A program made the position numbers and the translations under genes. A DNA stretch of 64,000 bases from Novosphingobium sp. B1 (GTDB lineage: Bacteria; Pseudomonadota; Alphaproteobacteria; Sphingomonadales; Sphingomonadaceae), in the NCBI RefSeq assembly GCF_900176395.1, contig NZ_FWXL01000005.1, positions 124,001 through 188,000 of the forward strand, read 5' to 3'. The notes beneath the pieces are model-generated. The model was not told where the DNA came from and did no database searches. It saw only the letters and a list, made by a program, of their open reading frames with translations. Of this stretch, positions 47,992 through 56,472 are shown in pieces (the stretch's first letter is position 1; each line of letters starts with the position of its first letter).

Positions 47992-48719
47992 CGCCCGCTG
48001 ATCACGAGCCGATATCCCGCATCATACGTGTCGGATGCACACAGGTCAGAATAGCGTGTGCGCCAGACACCTGACGCCAGATCGTCTTCCAGCATCTGCA
48101 GGCCCGGCGCCAACGAATCTCCGAGCGCCCAGAATGACGAACTGCCCCTGCGATACCGAGCATCAAGATAGACCTCCGGCCGACGCCAGAAAGCATACAG
48201 AAACCCGTCGGCGCAGTCATACGGCACGGGCACCGGCGCGATGCTGACTGGACCGAGCTGGTTCTCATAAAATGCCATCTGCGGCATCTGCGCATCGTCG
48301 AGAGCCGCCAACTGCGGCAAGTACTCCGTCAGCCATGGACGTTGCGCAGGATCGTAGGTCAGGATGACCACCGGGCCACGAGCCACGCGACGCATCTCGC
48401 GCAGGCCCTTGGCCTTGTCAGCCCAATGATGCACCGTCAGTATAGCCATCGCTGCATCGAACGCGCCGTCGCCAAAGGGCAATGCTTCGGCACTCGCCTG
48501 AACCGCAGGTGCGGCCGTCGAGGGCCGCTTGGCAATCATTTCCAGCGATGGTTCGACGGCGGTCACCTTTCGGTCGGCCGGCTCATACGAACCCGCTCCG
48601 GCGCCGACATTCAAGACTGTCCCAGCGTCTCCAAGAGCAGCGTGTATCAATCGCGCGATCCGGGGATCGGGCCGACGCAAGCGATCGTAATCCACACCGA
48701 TGGTATCGTAGAGCGCCAT
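47988..48719 (-). CDS. SAM-dependent class I methyltransferase
   Basis: A 243-residue methyltransferase of the UbiE/Methyltransf_11 type. SAM-binding motif I is TVLNVGAGAGSYEPA (about residues 35-49), followed by the acidic VTAVEPS, and motif IV-like GDGAFDAAMAILTVHHW. The substrate cannot be predicted. It faces the LacI-type regulator, and a terminator-containing gap separates it from the ATP synthase genes. Confidence 0.88.
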   Translation of the reverse strand: MALYDTIGVDYDRLRRPDPRIARLIHAALGDAGTVLNVGAGAGSYEPADRKVTAVEPSLEMIAKRPSTAAPAVQASAEALPFGDGAFDAAMAILTVHHWADKAKGLREMRRVARGPVVILTYDPAQRPWLTEYLPQLAALDDAQMPQMAFYENQLGPVSIAPVPVPYDCADGFLYAFWRRPEVYLDARYRRGSSSFWALGDSLAPGLQMLEDDLASGVWRTRYSDLCASDTYDAGYRLVISGR

Positions 48720-48765
48720 CCTTGCCTCATGTCAGGATATCCCCCGTCCTAGCGCACGAGGTGGA

Positions 48766-48802
48766 CAAACAAAAACCCCTCCCCGCTCGCACCGGAAGGG
48801 GT
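48766..48802 (-). terminator. Rho-independent terminator of the F0 ATP synthase operon
   Basis: On the minus strand ACCCCTTCC and GGGGAGGGGT pair, followed by TTTTGTTTG, about 40-75 bp past the last F0 gene. Confidence 0.85.
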
Positions 48803-48840
48803 CGTCGTGTTCTGTAAGCCCTGAAGCGGCCAGAAGCCGA

Positions 48841-49395
48841 TCAGTTCACCAGCCCGGCGATTGCGCCATCCACCAGCGCCTTGTCGGCAACTGCGGAGTG
48901 GTTCTTCGCGATCAGGTCACGCGCGGCAGCCGTAGCTGCCTCGGCGGCCTTGGCGCGCAGGTCGTCAACCGCAGCGCGCTCGGCAGCGGCAATCTTGTCC
49001 GACGCCATCTTCTCGCGGCGGGCGATGACAGCGGCGGTGTCGGCCTCGGCCTTGGCGACAATGGCTGCCGCTTCGGTCTTGGCGTGCTCGACCATGGCCG
49101 CCGCGTCCTTTTCGGCGTTCGCAATCTTCGAAGCGTACTCGGCGCGCAACTTTTCGGCCTCGGCGCGGAGCACCTTGGCTTCATCGAGCTGCTTGCGGAT
49201 CGCGCCGATCTGCTTGTCCAGACCGCCCACAATCGCGCCGGGGACCTTCTTCGCAACGAGAATCGCGAGGAAGATGGCCATCGACAGGGCAACCCATGCA
49301 CCAGGCCCGAGACCGAGTGCCGAAGGTTCGACGTGGTGTTCGCCGCCAGCAGCTTCGTGCTCGACGACAGCGGTCGTCTCTACAGCGTTAGCCAT
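48841..49395 (-). CDS. atpF: ATP synthase F0 subunit b
   Basis: A 184-residue peripheral-stalk subunit. One N-terminal membrane helix (WVALSMAIFLAILVA, about residues 33-47) is followed by a long Ala/Glu/Lys-rich coiled coil (residues about 55-165) that would reach F1. It overlaps the upstream b' gene by 8 bp. Alphaproteobacteria and cyanobacteria carry two different b-type subunits forming a heterodimer, as seen here. Last gene of the operon. Confidence 0.93.
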   Translation of the reverse strand: MANAVETTAVVEHEAAGGEHHVEPSALGLGPGAWVALSMAIFLAILVAKKVPGAIVGGLDKQIGAIRKQLDEAKVLRAEAEKLRAEYASKIANAEKDAAAMVEHAKTEAAAIVAKAEADTAAVIARREKMASDKIAAAERAAVDDLRAKAAEAATAAARDLIAKNHSAVADKALVDGAIAGLVN

Positions 49396-49882
49396 TTGCG
49401 AGAACTCCCTTCACGGCGGCCTGCGCCTCGGCAGCGGGGATCGACAGGCCGGCCAGGCGGCTTGCGATGTCCTGCGCGGCTTCGGCAGCAACGCCTTCCA
49501 CTTCCCCCAGCGCGGCAGCGCGGGCAGTGGCAATGCGGGCTTCGGCAGCCGTCACGGTCTCGTCAATGCGAGCCGAGGCGGCAGAAAGCCGAGCGTCGGT
49601 AGCCTTGGCCGCGTCCGCCTTGGCAGCGGCGATCACGGCCTGGGCTTCGGCGCGCTGCTTGTTCGCCTGAACGCGCCATGCCTCTTCCTCGGCATCGGCG
49701 GCGGCCCGGGCGGCTTCGGCAGCGGCAAGGTCGTCGGCGATCTGCTTGTCGCGGCCGTCCATCGTGGAAACGACCTTGGGCAGCATGCCCCGGCCGATCA
49801 CGAAGAAGACAATGCCGAAGAACACCAGCAGCCAGAAGACCTGGCTGGAGTAGGTGGTGGCAAGCTGTTCAATCTGAGGCAT
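49388..49882 (-). CDS. atpF': ATP synthase F0 subunit b'
   Basis: A 164-residue second b-type subunit. The membrane helix VFWLLVFFGIVFFVIGRGMLP lies near the N-terminus, and the rest is an Ala-rich coiled coil. It pairs with b to form the stator. QLATTYSSQVFWLLVFF is typical of b' proteins. It follows the c-subunit gene by 74 bp and overlaps atpF by 8 bp, so translation is likely coupled. Confidence 0.93.
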   Translation of the reverse strand: MPQIEQLATTYSSQVFWLLVFFGIVFFVIGRGMLPKVVSTMDGRDKQIADDLAAAEAARAAADAEEEAWRVQANKQRAEAQAVIAAAKADAAKATDARLSAASARIDETVTAAEARIATARAAALGEVEGVAAEAAQDIASRLAGLSIPAAEAQAAVKGVLANG

Positions 49883-49956
49883 CGCGGGTGTCCGGGCGTC
49901 AGGCGGCCGGGGCGGACCCCGGCCAGCATTTCAACAATCAGTGAGCTTCGTGTGCC

Positions 49957-50184
49957 TTAGGCAACGAAGATCAGGATCATCGCGACGACGAACGAAAGCA
50001 GGCCCAGAAGTTCGGCGGCGGCGAAGCCGATGAACAGGCGGCCCTGCTGGCCGTCAGCGGCGCCGGGGTTGCGCAGCGCACCTTCGAGGAACTTGGCAAA
50101 CACGTTGCCCACGCCGAGCGAGGCGAGACCGGCGCCAACGGCGGCGAGACCAGCACCGAGCAGCTTTGCGCTTTCTGCGTCCAT
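49957..50184 (-). CDS. atpE: ATP synthase F0 subunit c
   Basis: A 75-residue proteolipid with two membrane helices and a polar loop (RNPGAADGQ). The ion-binding carboxylate is Glu58 in GFAAAELLGLL. A Gly-rich first helix (LGAGLAAVGAGLASLGVG) packs the rotor ring. The ATG at 50184 is preceded by AAGGAG. An apparent much longer frame through the atpB region is out of frame with atpB and was ignored. The lack of the Na+-type ligand set suggests proton coupling (inference). Confidence 0.97.
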   Translation of the reverse strand: MDAESAKLLGAGLAAVGAGLASLGVGNVFAKFLEGALRNPGAADGQQGRLFIGFAAAELLGLLSFVVAMILIFVA

Positions 50185-50231
50185 GTCAAAAACTCCTTTT
50201 ATCAATTCCGTATGGGAAAATGTTGCGGGTA

Positions 50232-51014
50232 TCAGTGAAGGTTCTCGGCGTCGTTCAGGTAGACGCAGGTGAGCAGGGCAAAGACGTAAGCCTGAATGCC
50301 AGCCACCAGGAGTTCCAGCGCGCAAATGCCGATCATCAGCACGAAGCTGGGAACGGCGGCGAGGAAGAAGGTCCCCACCCCGGCATTGGTGCCAGAGATG
50401 ACGAAGCCCGAGAGCACTTCGAGCAGCACGTGCCCGGCCATCATCGCCACGAAGAGACGCAGGCCAAGGCTGAACGGACGCACCATGAACGAGATCAGCT
50501 CGATCGGGAAAATGATCGGGATCATCGGAACAGGCGTGCCGTGCGGCACGAAAAGGGAGAAGAAGTGAAGGCCGTGCTTGGCAAATCCGACGCCGAGCAC
50601 GATGGCAAAGCTCATGATCGCGAGCACGCCGGTGACGGTGAAGTGGCTGGTTGCCGTGAACGGGTGCACGCCGACCAGCGCCAGCGGCAGCAGGCCGAGC
50701 ATGTTGGCGAACAGGATGAAGCCGAACAGCGAGAACACGTAAGGCAGGTACTTGCGGCCAGCCTTGCCGATGTTCGCCTGAAGCAGGTTGTCGACAAAGC
50801 CGGTCAGGCCTTCGACGGCCATCTGCCAGCGGCCTGGGACCAGCTCGCGCTTGGCGCCACCGGCAACGAACGCAACCAGCACCACCGTGGTGATCGCCAT
50901 CCACAGCGACGAGTTGGTGAACGCGATGTTGTAACCACCAATAGACCAGTGATCGGTCCCAAAAAGGGTCTCGATCGTGAACTGGTGAACCGGATCGACC
51001 TTGCCTTCGGCCAC
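50232..51014 (-). CDS. atpB: ATP synthase F0 subunit a
   Basis: A 260-residue integral membrane subunit that forms the proton half-channels next to the c-ring. The essential arginine is in FSLGLRLFVAMMAGH. The N-terminal VDPVHQFTIETLFG and six hydrophobic segments are typical. It is second in the operon, 39 bp downstream of atpI and 47 bp upstream of atpE. Length is normal. Confidence 0.96.
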   Translation of the reverse strand: MAEGKVDPVHQFTIETLFGTDHWSIGGYNIAFTNSSLWMAITTVVLVAFVAGGAKRELVPGRWQMAVEGLTGFVDNLLQANIGKAGRKYLPYVFSLFGFILFANMLGLLPLALVGVHPFTATSHFTVTGVLAIMSFAIVLGVGFAKHGLHFFSLFVPHGTPVPMIPIIFPIELISFMVRPFSLGLRLFVAMMAGHVLLEVLSGFVISGTNAGVGTFFLAAVPSFVLMIGICALELLVAGIQAYVFALLTCVYLNDAENLH

Positions 51015-51053
51015 GCGCTTAACCCCGTATCACTCGAATACAACAACAGCGCC

Positions 51054-51374
51054 CTATTGGGGGCGCCGGCTCGAAATTCGGATGATGTTCCGGAATGCCA
51101 CGACGACCCCCATGAACAACATCACCAACAGGCCCCAGGGGCTCGTTCCGGCAAACTGGTCAATGACCCAGCCGATGAACGCGCCGCCAACGAGGCCGCC
51201 GATCAGTTCCGCCAGCACGCGGTTGCCCATGCGATAATTCACATCGGTTTCCCCGCCCGCCTTTGGCCGGTTGCGCTCTTCTTCACGCTCGCGAAGGGCT
51301 TTCAGCCGCTTGTCGAGCGCGTCGATCCGCGCATCCTCGCCGATTGGCTCCGTCCCGGATGGTTCGTCATTCAT
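51054..51374 (-). CDS. atpI: ATP synthase protein I
   Basis: A 106-residue protein. The N-terminal half is charged (DALDKRLKALREREEERNR), then come two membrane helices with GGLVGGAFIGWVIDQFAGTSPWGLL and MLFMGVVVAFRNI. This matches the alphaproteobacterial AtpI family, which assists c-ring assembly or Mg2+ supply. First gene of the F0 operon; the F1 genes are not in the window. Confidence 0.9.
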   Translation of the reverse strand: MNDEPSGTEPIGEDARIDALDKRLKALREREEERNRPKAGGETDVNYRMGNRVLAELIGGLVGGAFIGWVIDQFAGTSPWGLLVMLFMGVVVAFRNIIRISSRRPQ

Positions 51375-51532
51375 GCTTGTTCCCCTGATCAGTCGCCCGA
51401 CCGAAAGTGCAGCACAAACGACGGATGACCGCCGAGAGCGCCGCCCCCTTAGGCGGGGGGTATTCTTGAGTCAACCGTCACGAACCGGGTCTGATCCTCC
51501 GTCTGACCCAAGGTATGATCGCAAATGCGAAC

Positions 51533-51560
51533 GCCCTCCCCCGCAGATGCGAGGAAGGGC
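51533..51560 (-). terminator. Possible terminator of the ydbH-ynbE-ydbL operon
   Basis: GCCCTCCC and GGAAGGGC can pair across 12 nt, about 48 bp downstream of the ydbL-like stop on the minus strand. The trailing T-run is poor, so this may be a weak or factor-assisted site. The rest of the 233-bp gap up to atpI shows no gene. Confidence 0.4.
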
Positions 51561-51607
51561 GCGAAAGTGGCGAAAACCGGGCGGTGATTCGTATGCGGAA
51601 TTTCCGC

Positions 51608-52006
51608 TTACGGGCAGCGCGAATCACGCATCGGAGCACCTGCACCGCGGGTCTGCCACGAGCCGTCTGGCGCCTGGTACTTCTCGCCCGGCTTGGTCTG
51701 CGCGATCAGCAGACAACCCGACGTGAGCGCGTATTCTTCCACAGTCGCCTTGTTGGCCTGGGCCTTCTCGGCATAAACAGCCTTGCGCTTGATGTTGATG
51801 TCCTCGACCACCGCGCGCAGCGCCGGTGCCGGCGGCGTCACGTAGCCGAGATAGCCATCCATCTTCTCCCCCACCTGGCCCGCAGCGCGCGCAGCGGCAT
51901 AGGCCGGATCGCGACTTTGCGCGAATCCCGGCGAACCAGCCGCTCCGAGCAGCAAGCCGGTTGCGGCCAGCGTCGAGAGGGTCTTGCGCATAGAAACCTT
52001 GGTCAT
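51608..52006 (-). CDS. ydbL: YdbL/DUF1318 family periplasmic protein
   Basis: A 132-residue exported protein with a signal peptide (TLSTLAATGLLLGAAGSPGFAQ). The mature part matches YdbL/DUF1318: KMDGYLGYVTPPAPALRAVVEDINIKRKAVYAEKA, with ALTSGCLLIAQTKPGEKYQAPDGSW at the end. GGGGA lies 8 nt before the ATG at 52006; another ATG at 51991 also has an AAGG. Third gene of the ydbH-ynbE-ydbL unit, whose E. coli counterparts support an envelope lipid-transport bridge. Confidence 0.88.
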   Translation of the reverse strand: MTKVSMRKTLSTLAATGLLLGAAGSPGFAQSRDPAYAAARAAGQVGEKMDGYLGYVTPPAPALRAVVEDINIKRKAVYAEKAQANKATVEEYALTSGCLLIAQTKPGEKYQAPDGSWQTRGAGAPMRDSRCP

Positions 52007-52034
52007 CGTCGTCGTCCCCAGAACGCACCGGACA

Positions 52035-52241
52035 TCAGAAGATGTCAGGGTTGCTTTCGATCGTGTTGTTCGCATCCTGCGCGAGCCGGTACACGACCTC
52101 CTGCTTGATATTGATGTTGAGCTCGATCACGATCGGCTTGTCCGGTGCCTTCACCGAAATGCAGCCGGCCAGTGCAAGGCCCCCCATCAATGGCAGCACC
52201 CGCAGGTGGCGCAGCCAGAACTGAAATCCGTCTTTCCCCAT
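52035..52241 (-). CDS. ynbE: YnbE-like lipoprotein
   Basis: A 68-residue outer-membrane lipoprotein with lipobox LAGC (Cys at about residue 27). It is followed by the YnbE core KAPDKPIVIELNINIKQEVVYRL, and the NPDIF ending resembles E. coli YnbE's C-terminus. The ATG at 52241 gives a normal-sized signal peptide. An alternative ATG at 52292 overlaps the ydbH stop as ATGA and would add 17 residues. In E. coli, YnbE stacks on the end of YdbH to complete a bridge between the membranes. Confidence 0.85.
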   Translation of the reverse strand: MGKDGFQFWLRHLRVLPLMGGLALAGCISVKAPDKPIVIELNINIKQEVVYRLAQDANNTIESNPDIF

Positions 52242-52288
52242 GGCTCTCTTGGTCGCAGGGTTCGCGGATCGGGTCAATTCCGGGTTCC

Positions 52289-55200
52289 TCATGGCATTTT
52301 TCCGCTTTCTGCAGGCTGAATGTTGTTTGCGCTCCCAGGCAGCACGATCACCGGCGCGCCGTCGGGGCGTACGCCATTGGCTGACCGGTAGAGCGGTCTT
52401 CCTTGCGCATCGACCAGACCCAGCGTGCGCGGATCCTTGACGAAGGCGGGATCGTACATCGCCTTGAACGATGTGATGAGCTGGTAGAACGGTGCGCGGA
52501 TGTTGACGTTGAACTGGATCGGCAGCTTGGCCACCTGTCTGGTGATGAAGTTTCTTTTCGTGCCAGCGCCTTGCTTGACCCCATCGAACTTCACGTTGGT
52601 CACGATGTCGCCTTCAAGGTCACCCCGCATGGCGATGGTCATAGTCGAATAATCAAGCGATTTGAGGGCGTCGAACGCGAAGTTGGCCATCGCGCCCATG
52701 TTCTCGTAGGTCAGCGCGCCGATGTAGGACACATTGCCGCCGGGCGCGCGGGAAACGAGCTTGCCTTCCTCGATCCGCCCGCCGTCGGCATCGAAGATGA
52801 GCGGGAACTGTCCGTCGAAAGTGCCTGTTGCGGCAAGGTTTCCAAGTTCCATCTTCTCGATGAACTTCGCTGCTTCGATGCCGATGACGGTCAGGGTGTA
52901 GCGCCGCGCCTCGGCAACGCCGAGGCGCAAGTCCGTCGGCTCCAGCACCAGCGTACCGCCAAGAAACGGCCAGCGTCCTTCGTGCAGGCGCAGGACCTGA
53001 TCGGGCAGAAGGCTGATGTCCACCACGCCTTCGCTCACCTCGATGCCCGGATTGATCGAGGCCACGGTCAGCTTCTGGTGTGGCGCAGTGACCATGCCCA
53101 GCAGATCGGTGAACTCCAGCGATCCTTTCAGCCCCTTCACCGGACCGAAAGCTGCGGCAAGATCAAGCCCTTCGCTGCCGAACTTGCCCGAGCTGGTCAC
53201 GCCTCGCGCATTCCAGTCGATCACCCCGCTGCCAGTCACCTTGCCATTGACGTTGGCAACGACGCCCAGCGCCAGCCGCGTCAATTGCGCAGGCTGGAAA
53301 CCCTTGTCGAAAACAAGATTATCGACGGTCAGGTCCGCGCGCCCGCTGGCAGTGGCAAGGTCGTGCCGGATCGCCACCGCCCCAACCTCGCGCGCAGTCT
53401 TCGCTTCGCGCAGCAGGGCATTGGCGGTTATGCGATTGTCGGCGAGCGAAAGGGTCGCCCCGCTGGCGTGGAGCTTTTCGAAGCGGGGTGGATCAAGCCG
53501 GTCAGTCAGGTCGAAGTCGACGCCTGACAGCGCCAGAACGCCATCGGCATAGCGCCATTGACCGGCAGCATTGGTAACGTCGAGCGGAACTGCTGCGAGC
53601 CGCGCCTCAACTCCGGCATAAGTTCCGGTAAGGTCGGGACCAAGTCTGGCATCCAGATCAGCAAGTCTGAGCCTTGTTGCGGTAGCAGGCGGCCCCAGAT
53701 CGACCTCCACGGCCGATGCCTTTAGCACGCCCGGCCAGGAGAAACCGACCGGGCCTGTCCGAACCGCAACCTGGGTCCCGCCCAGTGAACCGGTGAGGTC
53801 GAGCGCGGGCGTCCCTGCCGCGATCCTGAGGCCCGCACCGCCATTGCGAACGATCGCGCTTCCACCTGGGGGGCAGAACTGCAACGCGTTGCCGTCGACC
53901 GCCATCTTGCCCAGGTCCAGCCGCTCGAACCGCGCGGTCACGCAACGCTTCCACAGCGCAAGCTCCCCGCTTGCGCCATAGGCGCCGTTGACGGGCAGAG
54001 CGAGGTTGCTGACCGATCCTCCCGGAATCGCGCCGGAAACCTGGACCATGCCGGAGAAGCCGAGCGATCCGTCGCGCACTTGCGCTACCATCATGTCGGG
54101 TATGGCCAACACGCCTCCCGAAGCGCGCCAGGGCGCCATGGTCAAGCGGAACAGCGCCTGCCCAGCCTTGCCCCGCTCCATTCGGCCGACAATGCGGGGG
54201 ATGCCCGCACCCCCGGTCACGAAATTCCCGGCAAGCAAGGGCGGTCCGCCCCTGGTGCCGCTGGCGATCTGGAAGCGTGAAAGGGTCAGCAGCGCCTGCC
54301 CGCTGCCCCCGTTCAACCTTGCCTGGGGGACGACCGCGGAAAAGGCATCGCCATTCCGGCGCAGCGCGATTTCGCCCGAAATGCGGCTGCCCCGTTCCTC
54401 GCGGCGCAAGCTGTCGCGCAACTGCTCAAGCATGGGCCCAAGCAACGTATCGGCCGATTTGCGCGAAGCAGACGACAGTGCGCGATCGAGTGCATTGCCC
54501 TGACGCAAACCCTCGCCATCGATCGTGCCGCGAAATTCTGCCTTCCGGAAAGAGTCTCGCGCCCGAACCGATCCTTCAAGCCCAAGCAGACCGAACCTCA
54601 CCCCGCCGCTGCTTACTCCACCGGCATTGGCATCGACACGACCGGTCAGCGCGCCATCGCGGAAGGCGAGCCGGGTATCGAGCGCGAGCGTTTGAGCCGT
54701 AGCGCCGGGAAGCGCCAGCTTGCTCGCACGAACGATGGCATTTCCGGCGAGTCCGGCCAGCCCCTTGTCCGCCCTCGCATCGATGTCTGCCAAGATGGCG
54801 CCACTGCTTGCGCCACTGCCACACGAAAGCCGGGCAAGCTTCAGCGGCCCGGACAAGGCGGGACGTTGGCTACTCACCGAGAGCCGCCCATAAAAACGCG
54901 CTCCGTCGACGCTGCAGCCATTGCCGGATACACGCGGCGCAACGGCTGCAAGCGTGCCTGCAAAGCCATCGTCGAGCCTGCCGCGGCCCTCGATAGCCAG
55001 GCCGACCTTGCCCGCCGGCGTCAACAGCAACCCGCGCCCGTCATCGATGCGAAGGTCAAGCCGAGGCAGGGCAAACGGGCTGTCGTCGGTCTTGGGCGCG
55101 TAGAGAACCTTGTCGAGACTGCCGAAGCTCAGCCTGCCGTCCTGAAAACGCCCGTAAAACCGCGGCGCGATCAGCCGCACCGACCCGACATAAGGCACCC

Positions 55201-55513
55201 CAAGCCCGTAGCGGATGCCCACTTCCATCCGCTCGATCGTCAGATCGGGATTGCGTGGATCACCGACTACGACATTGCGCAGCACTTCGGTGCCAGGCCC
55301 GATGCTCTCGATCTGGTAAGTCGCTGGCAGGCCGTAGCTTTTCAACTGCCCCACGATGATTCGGTCGGCAATGGCATTGCGCGCCAGCCAGACGCCACCC
55401 AGCCCTACAGTAGCGACGGCGAGCGCAGAAATGCCCACGCGCCGACGCCACCGCCGGACGCGGACCGGCTCTGGCGGCGGGTCGCTTTCCGCCAATTCGA
55501 AACTATCTGCCAT
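52289..55513 (-). CDS. ydbH: YdbH-family AsmA-like intermembrane lipid transport protein
   Basis: A 1,074-residue protein anchored by one N-terminal membrane helix (about residues 27-46, ISALAVATVGLGGVWLA), with a long beta-rich periplasmic body of repeated amphipathic strands as in the AsmA-like proteins TamB, YhdP and YdbH. The C-terminal YdbH-type domain includes VIGIEAAKFIEKMELGNLAATGTFDGQFPL. It should form a hydrophobic groove carrying phospholipid toward the outer membrane. The ATG at 55513 has AAGGGGG upstream. Longer than E. coli YdbH (about 880). Followed by ynbE and ydbL as in enterobacteria. Confidence 0.88.
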   Translation of the reverse strand: MADSFELAESDPPPEPVRVRRWRRRVGISALAVATVGLGGVWLARNAIADRIIVGQLKSYGLPATYQIESIGPGTEVLRNVVVGDPRNPDLTIERMEVGIRYGLGVPYVGSVRLIAPRFYGRFQDGRLSFGSLDKVLYAPKTDDSPFALPRLDLRIDDGRGLLLTPAGKVGLAIEGRGRLDDGFAGTLAAVAPRVSGNGCSVDGARFYGRLSVSSQRPALSGPLKLARLSCGSGASSGAILADIDARADKGLAGLAGNAIVRASKLALPGATAQTLALDTRLAFRDGALTGRVDANAGGVSSGGVRFGLLGLEGSVRARDSFRKAEFRGTIDGEGLRQGNALDRALSSASRKSADTLLGPMLEQLRDSLRREERGSRISGEIALRRNGDAFSAVVPQARLNGGSGQALLTLSRFQIASGTRGGPPLLAGNFVTGGAGIPRIVGRMERGKAGQALFRLTMAPWRASGGVLAIPDMMVAQVRDGSLGFSGMVQVSGAIPGGSVSNLALPVNGAYGASGELALWKRCVTARFERLDLGKMAVDGNALQFCPPGGSAIVRNGGAGLRIAAGTPALDLTGSLGGTQVAVRTGPVGFSWPGVLKASAVEVDLGPPATATRLRLADLDARLGPDLTGTYAGVEARLAAVPLDVTNAAGQWRYADGVLALSGVDFDLTDRLDPPRFEKLHASGATLSLADNRITANALLREAKTAREVGAVAIRHDLATASGRADLTVDNLVFDKGFQPAQLTRLALGVVANVNGKVTGSGVIDWNARGVTSSGKFGSEGLDLAAAFGPVKGLKGSLEFTDLLGMVTAPHQKLTVASINPGIEVSEGVVDISLLPDQVLRLHEGRWPFLGGTLVLEPTDLRLGVAEARRYTLTVIGIEAAKFIEKMELGNLAATGTFDGQFPLIFDADGGRIEEGKLVSRAPGGNVSYIGALTYENMGAMANFAFDALKSLDYSTMTIAMRGDLEGDIVTNVKFDGVKQGAGTKRNFITRQVAKLPIQFNVNIRAPFYQLITSFKAMYDPAFVKDPRTLGLVDAQGRPLYRSANGVRPDGAPVIVLPGSANNIQPAESGKMP

Positions 55514-55598
55514 CTGCCCCCTTCTTACGCATACCCATGGCTTGGGCAATGCACCGCGTAGAACGTGCAAGCGTTCAAACGGTGCCAGCGCGGGATAA

Positions 55599-56336
55599 AT
55601 GGCGGAACAAGGCCGACTCTTTCCTGAACGGGATGCTCACCGCAGCAATCGGACATCGTTTGACGGTGGCGATGCGAGCGGACACCGCGGCCGATTGCGC
55701 AAGCGCCTGATGCAGGGCGGCGAAGACGCCCTCGCCGATCACGAGGTTATCGAATATCTGCTGATGGTGGCACGGCCGCGGATCGATACCAAGCCCATTG
55801 CCCGCTCGCTGATCCAGCGTTTCGGCAGTCTTGCCGGCGTGCTCAATGCTGATCCCCAAGCGTTGGCACTCCATCCCAACATGGGAGATACGAGCGCGGC
55901 AGCACTGCGCATCGTTGGCCTGGCAGCGCGCCGTCTCGCCCGGACAGTGGTGCGCGAACAGCCGGTCCTGTCGAACTGGCAAGCGCTGCTTGATTACCTG
56001 CACATCGACATGGCGCATCTCAACGTGGAGCGTGTGCGCGTTCTTTATCTCAACACGCAGAACATGCTGATCCTCGACCATCTCGTGGGCGATGGCACGC
56101 TCGACGAAAGTCCGATCTACACGCGCGAGGTGGTCAAGAAGGGTCTCGATGTGGGCGCAGCCGCGATGATCCTCGTCCACAACCACCCGTCAGGCTCACC
56201 CAAGCCCAGCCGTGCCGATATCCAGGTCACGCAGAAGATCATGGAAGCTTCGCGGCTCATGGGGATGACGGTGCACGACCATATCGTGATCGGACGGGAG
56301 GGCCATGTCTCGCTCAAGGCCCAGGGCCTGATCTAG
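55599..56336 (+). CDS. radC: RadC family JAB/JAMM-domain protein
   Basis: A 245-residue protein. The N-terminal helix-hairpin-helix-like region (residues 30-95, RLRKRLMQGGEDALADHEVIEYLLM) precedes the RadC domain with the JAMM zinc motif HNHPSGSPKPSRAD and the start signature NTQNMLILDHLVGDG. Named for DNA repair, but the biochemical role of RadC proteins is unsettled. Divergent from ydbH across 85 bp; apparently monocistronic. Confidence 0.92.
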   Translation: MAEQGRLFPERDAHRSNRTSFDGGDASGHRGRLRKRLMQGGEDALADHEVIEYLLMVARPRIDTKPIARSLIQRFGSLAGVLNADPQALALHPNMGDTSAAALRIVGLAARRLARTVVREQPVLSNWQALLDYLHIDMAHLNVERVRVLYLNTQNMLILDHLVGDGTLDESPIYTREVVKKGLDVGAAAMILVHNHPSGSPKPSRADIQVTQKIMEASRLMGMTVHDHIVIGREGHVSLKAQGLI

Positions 56337-56472
56337 CGCATCAAGGATTCCGGTGGCGCTGGATCTTGAAGAAAACCGGAACTACTCGCTTGGCAAATCC
56401 TCAATAAACCGATGACGCAAACTTGATAAACCAAAGTGACTCTGCAATCCCTTCCCTTGGGGTGGGAAGACA

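Noticed and set aside
49957..50904. A 315-codon leftward frame covering atpE and part of atpB
   Set aside because: Only its last 75 codons are the true c subunit. The upstream part is out of frame with atpB and reads as nonsense; the AAGGAG site at 50184 marks the real start.
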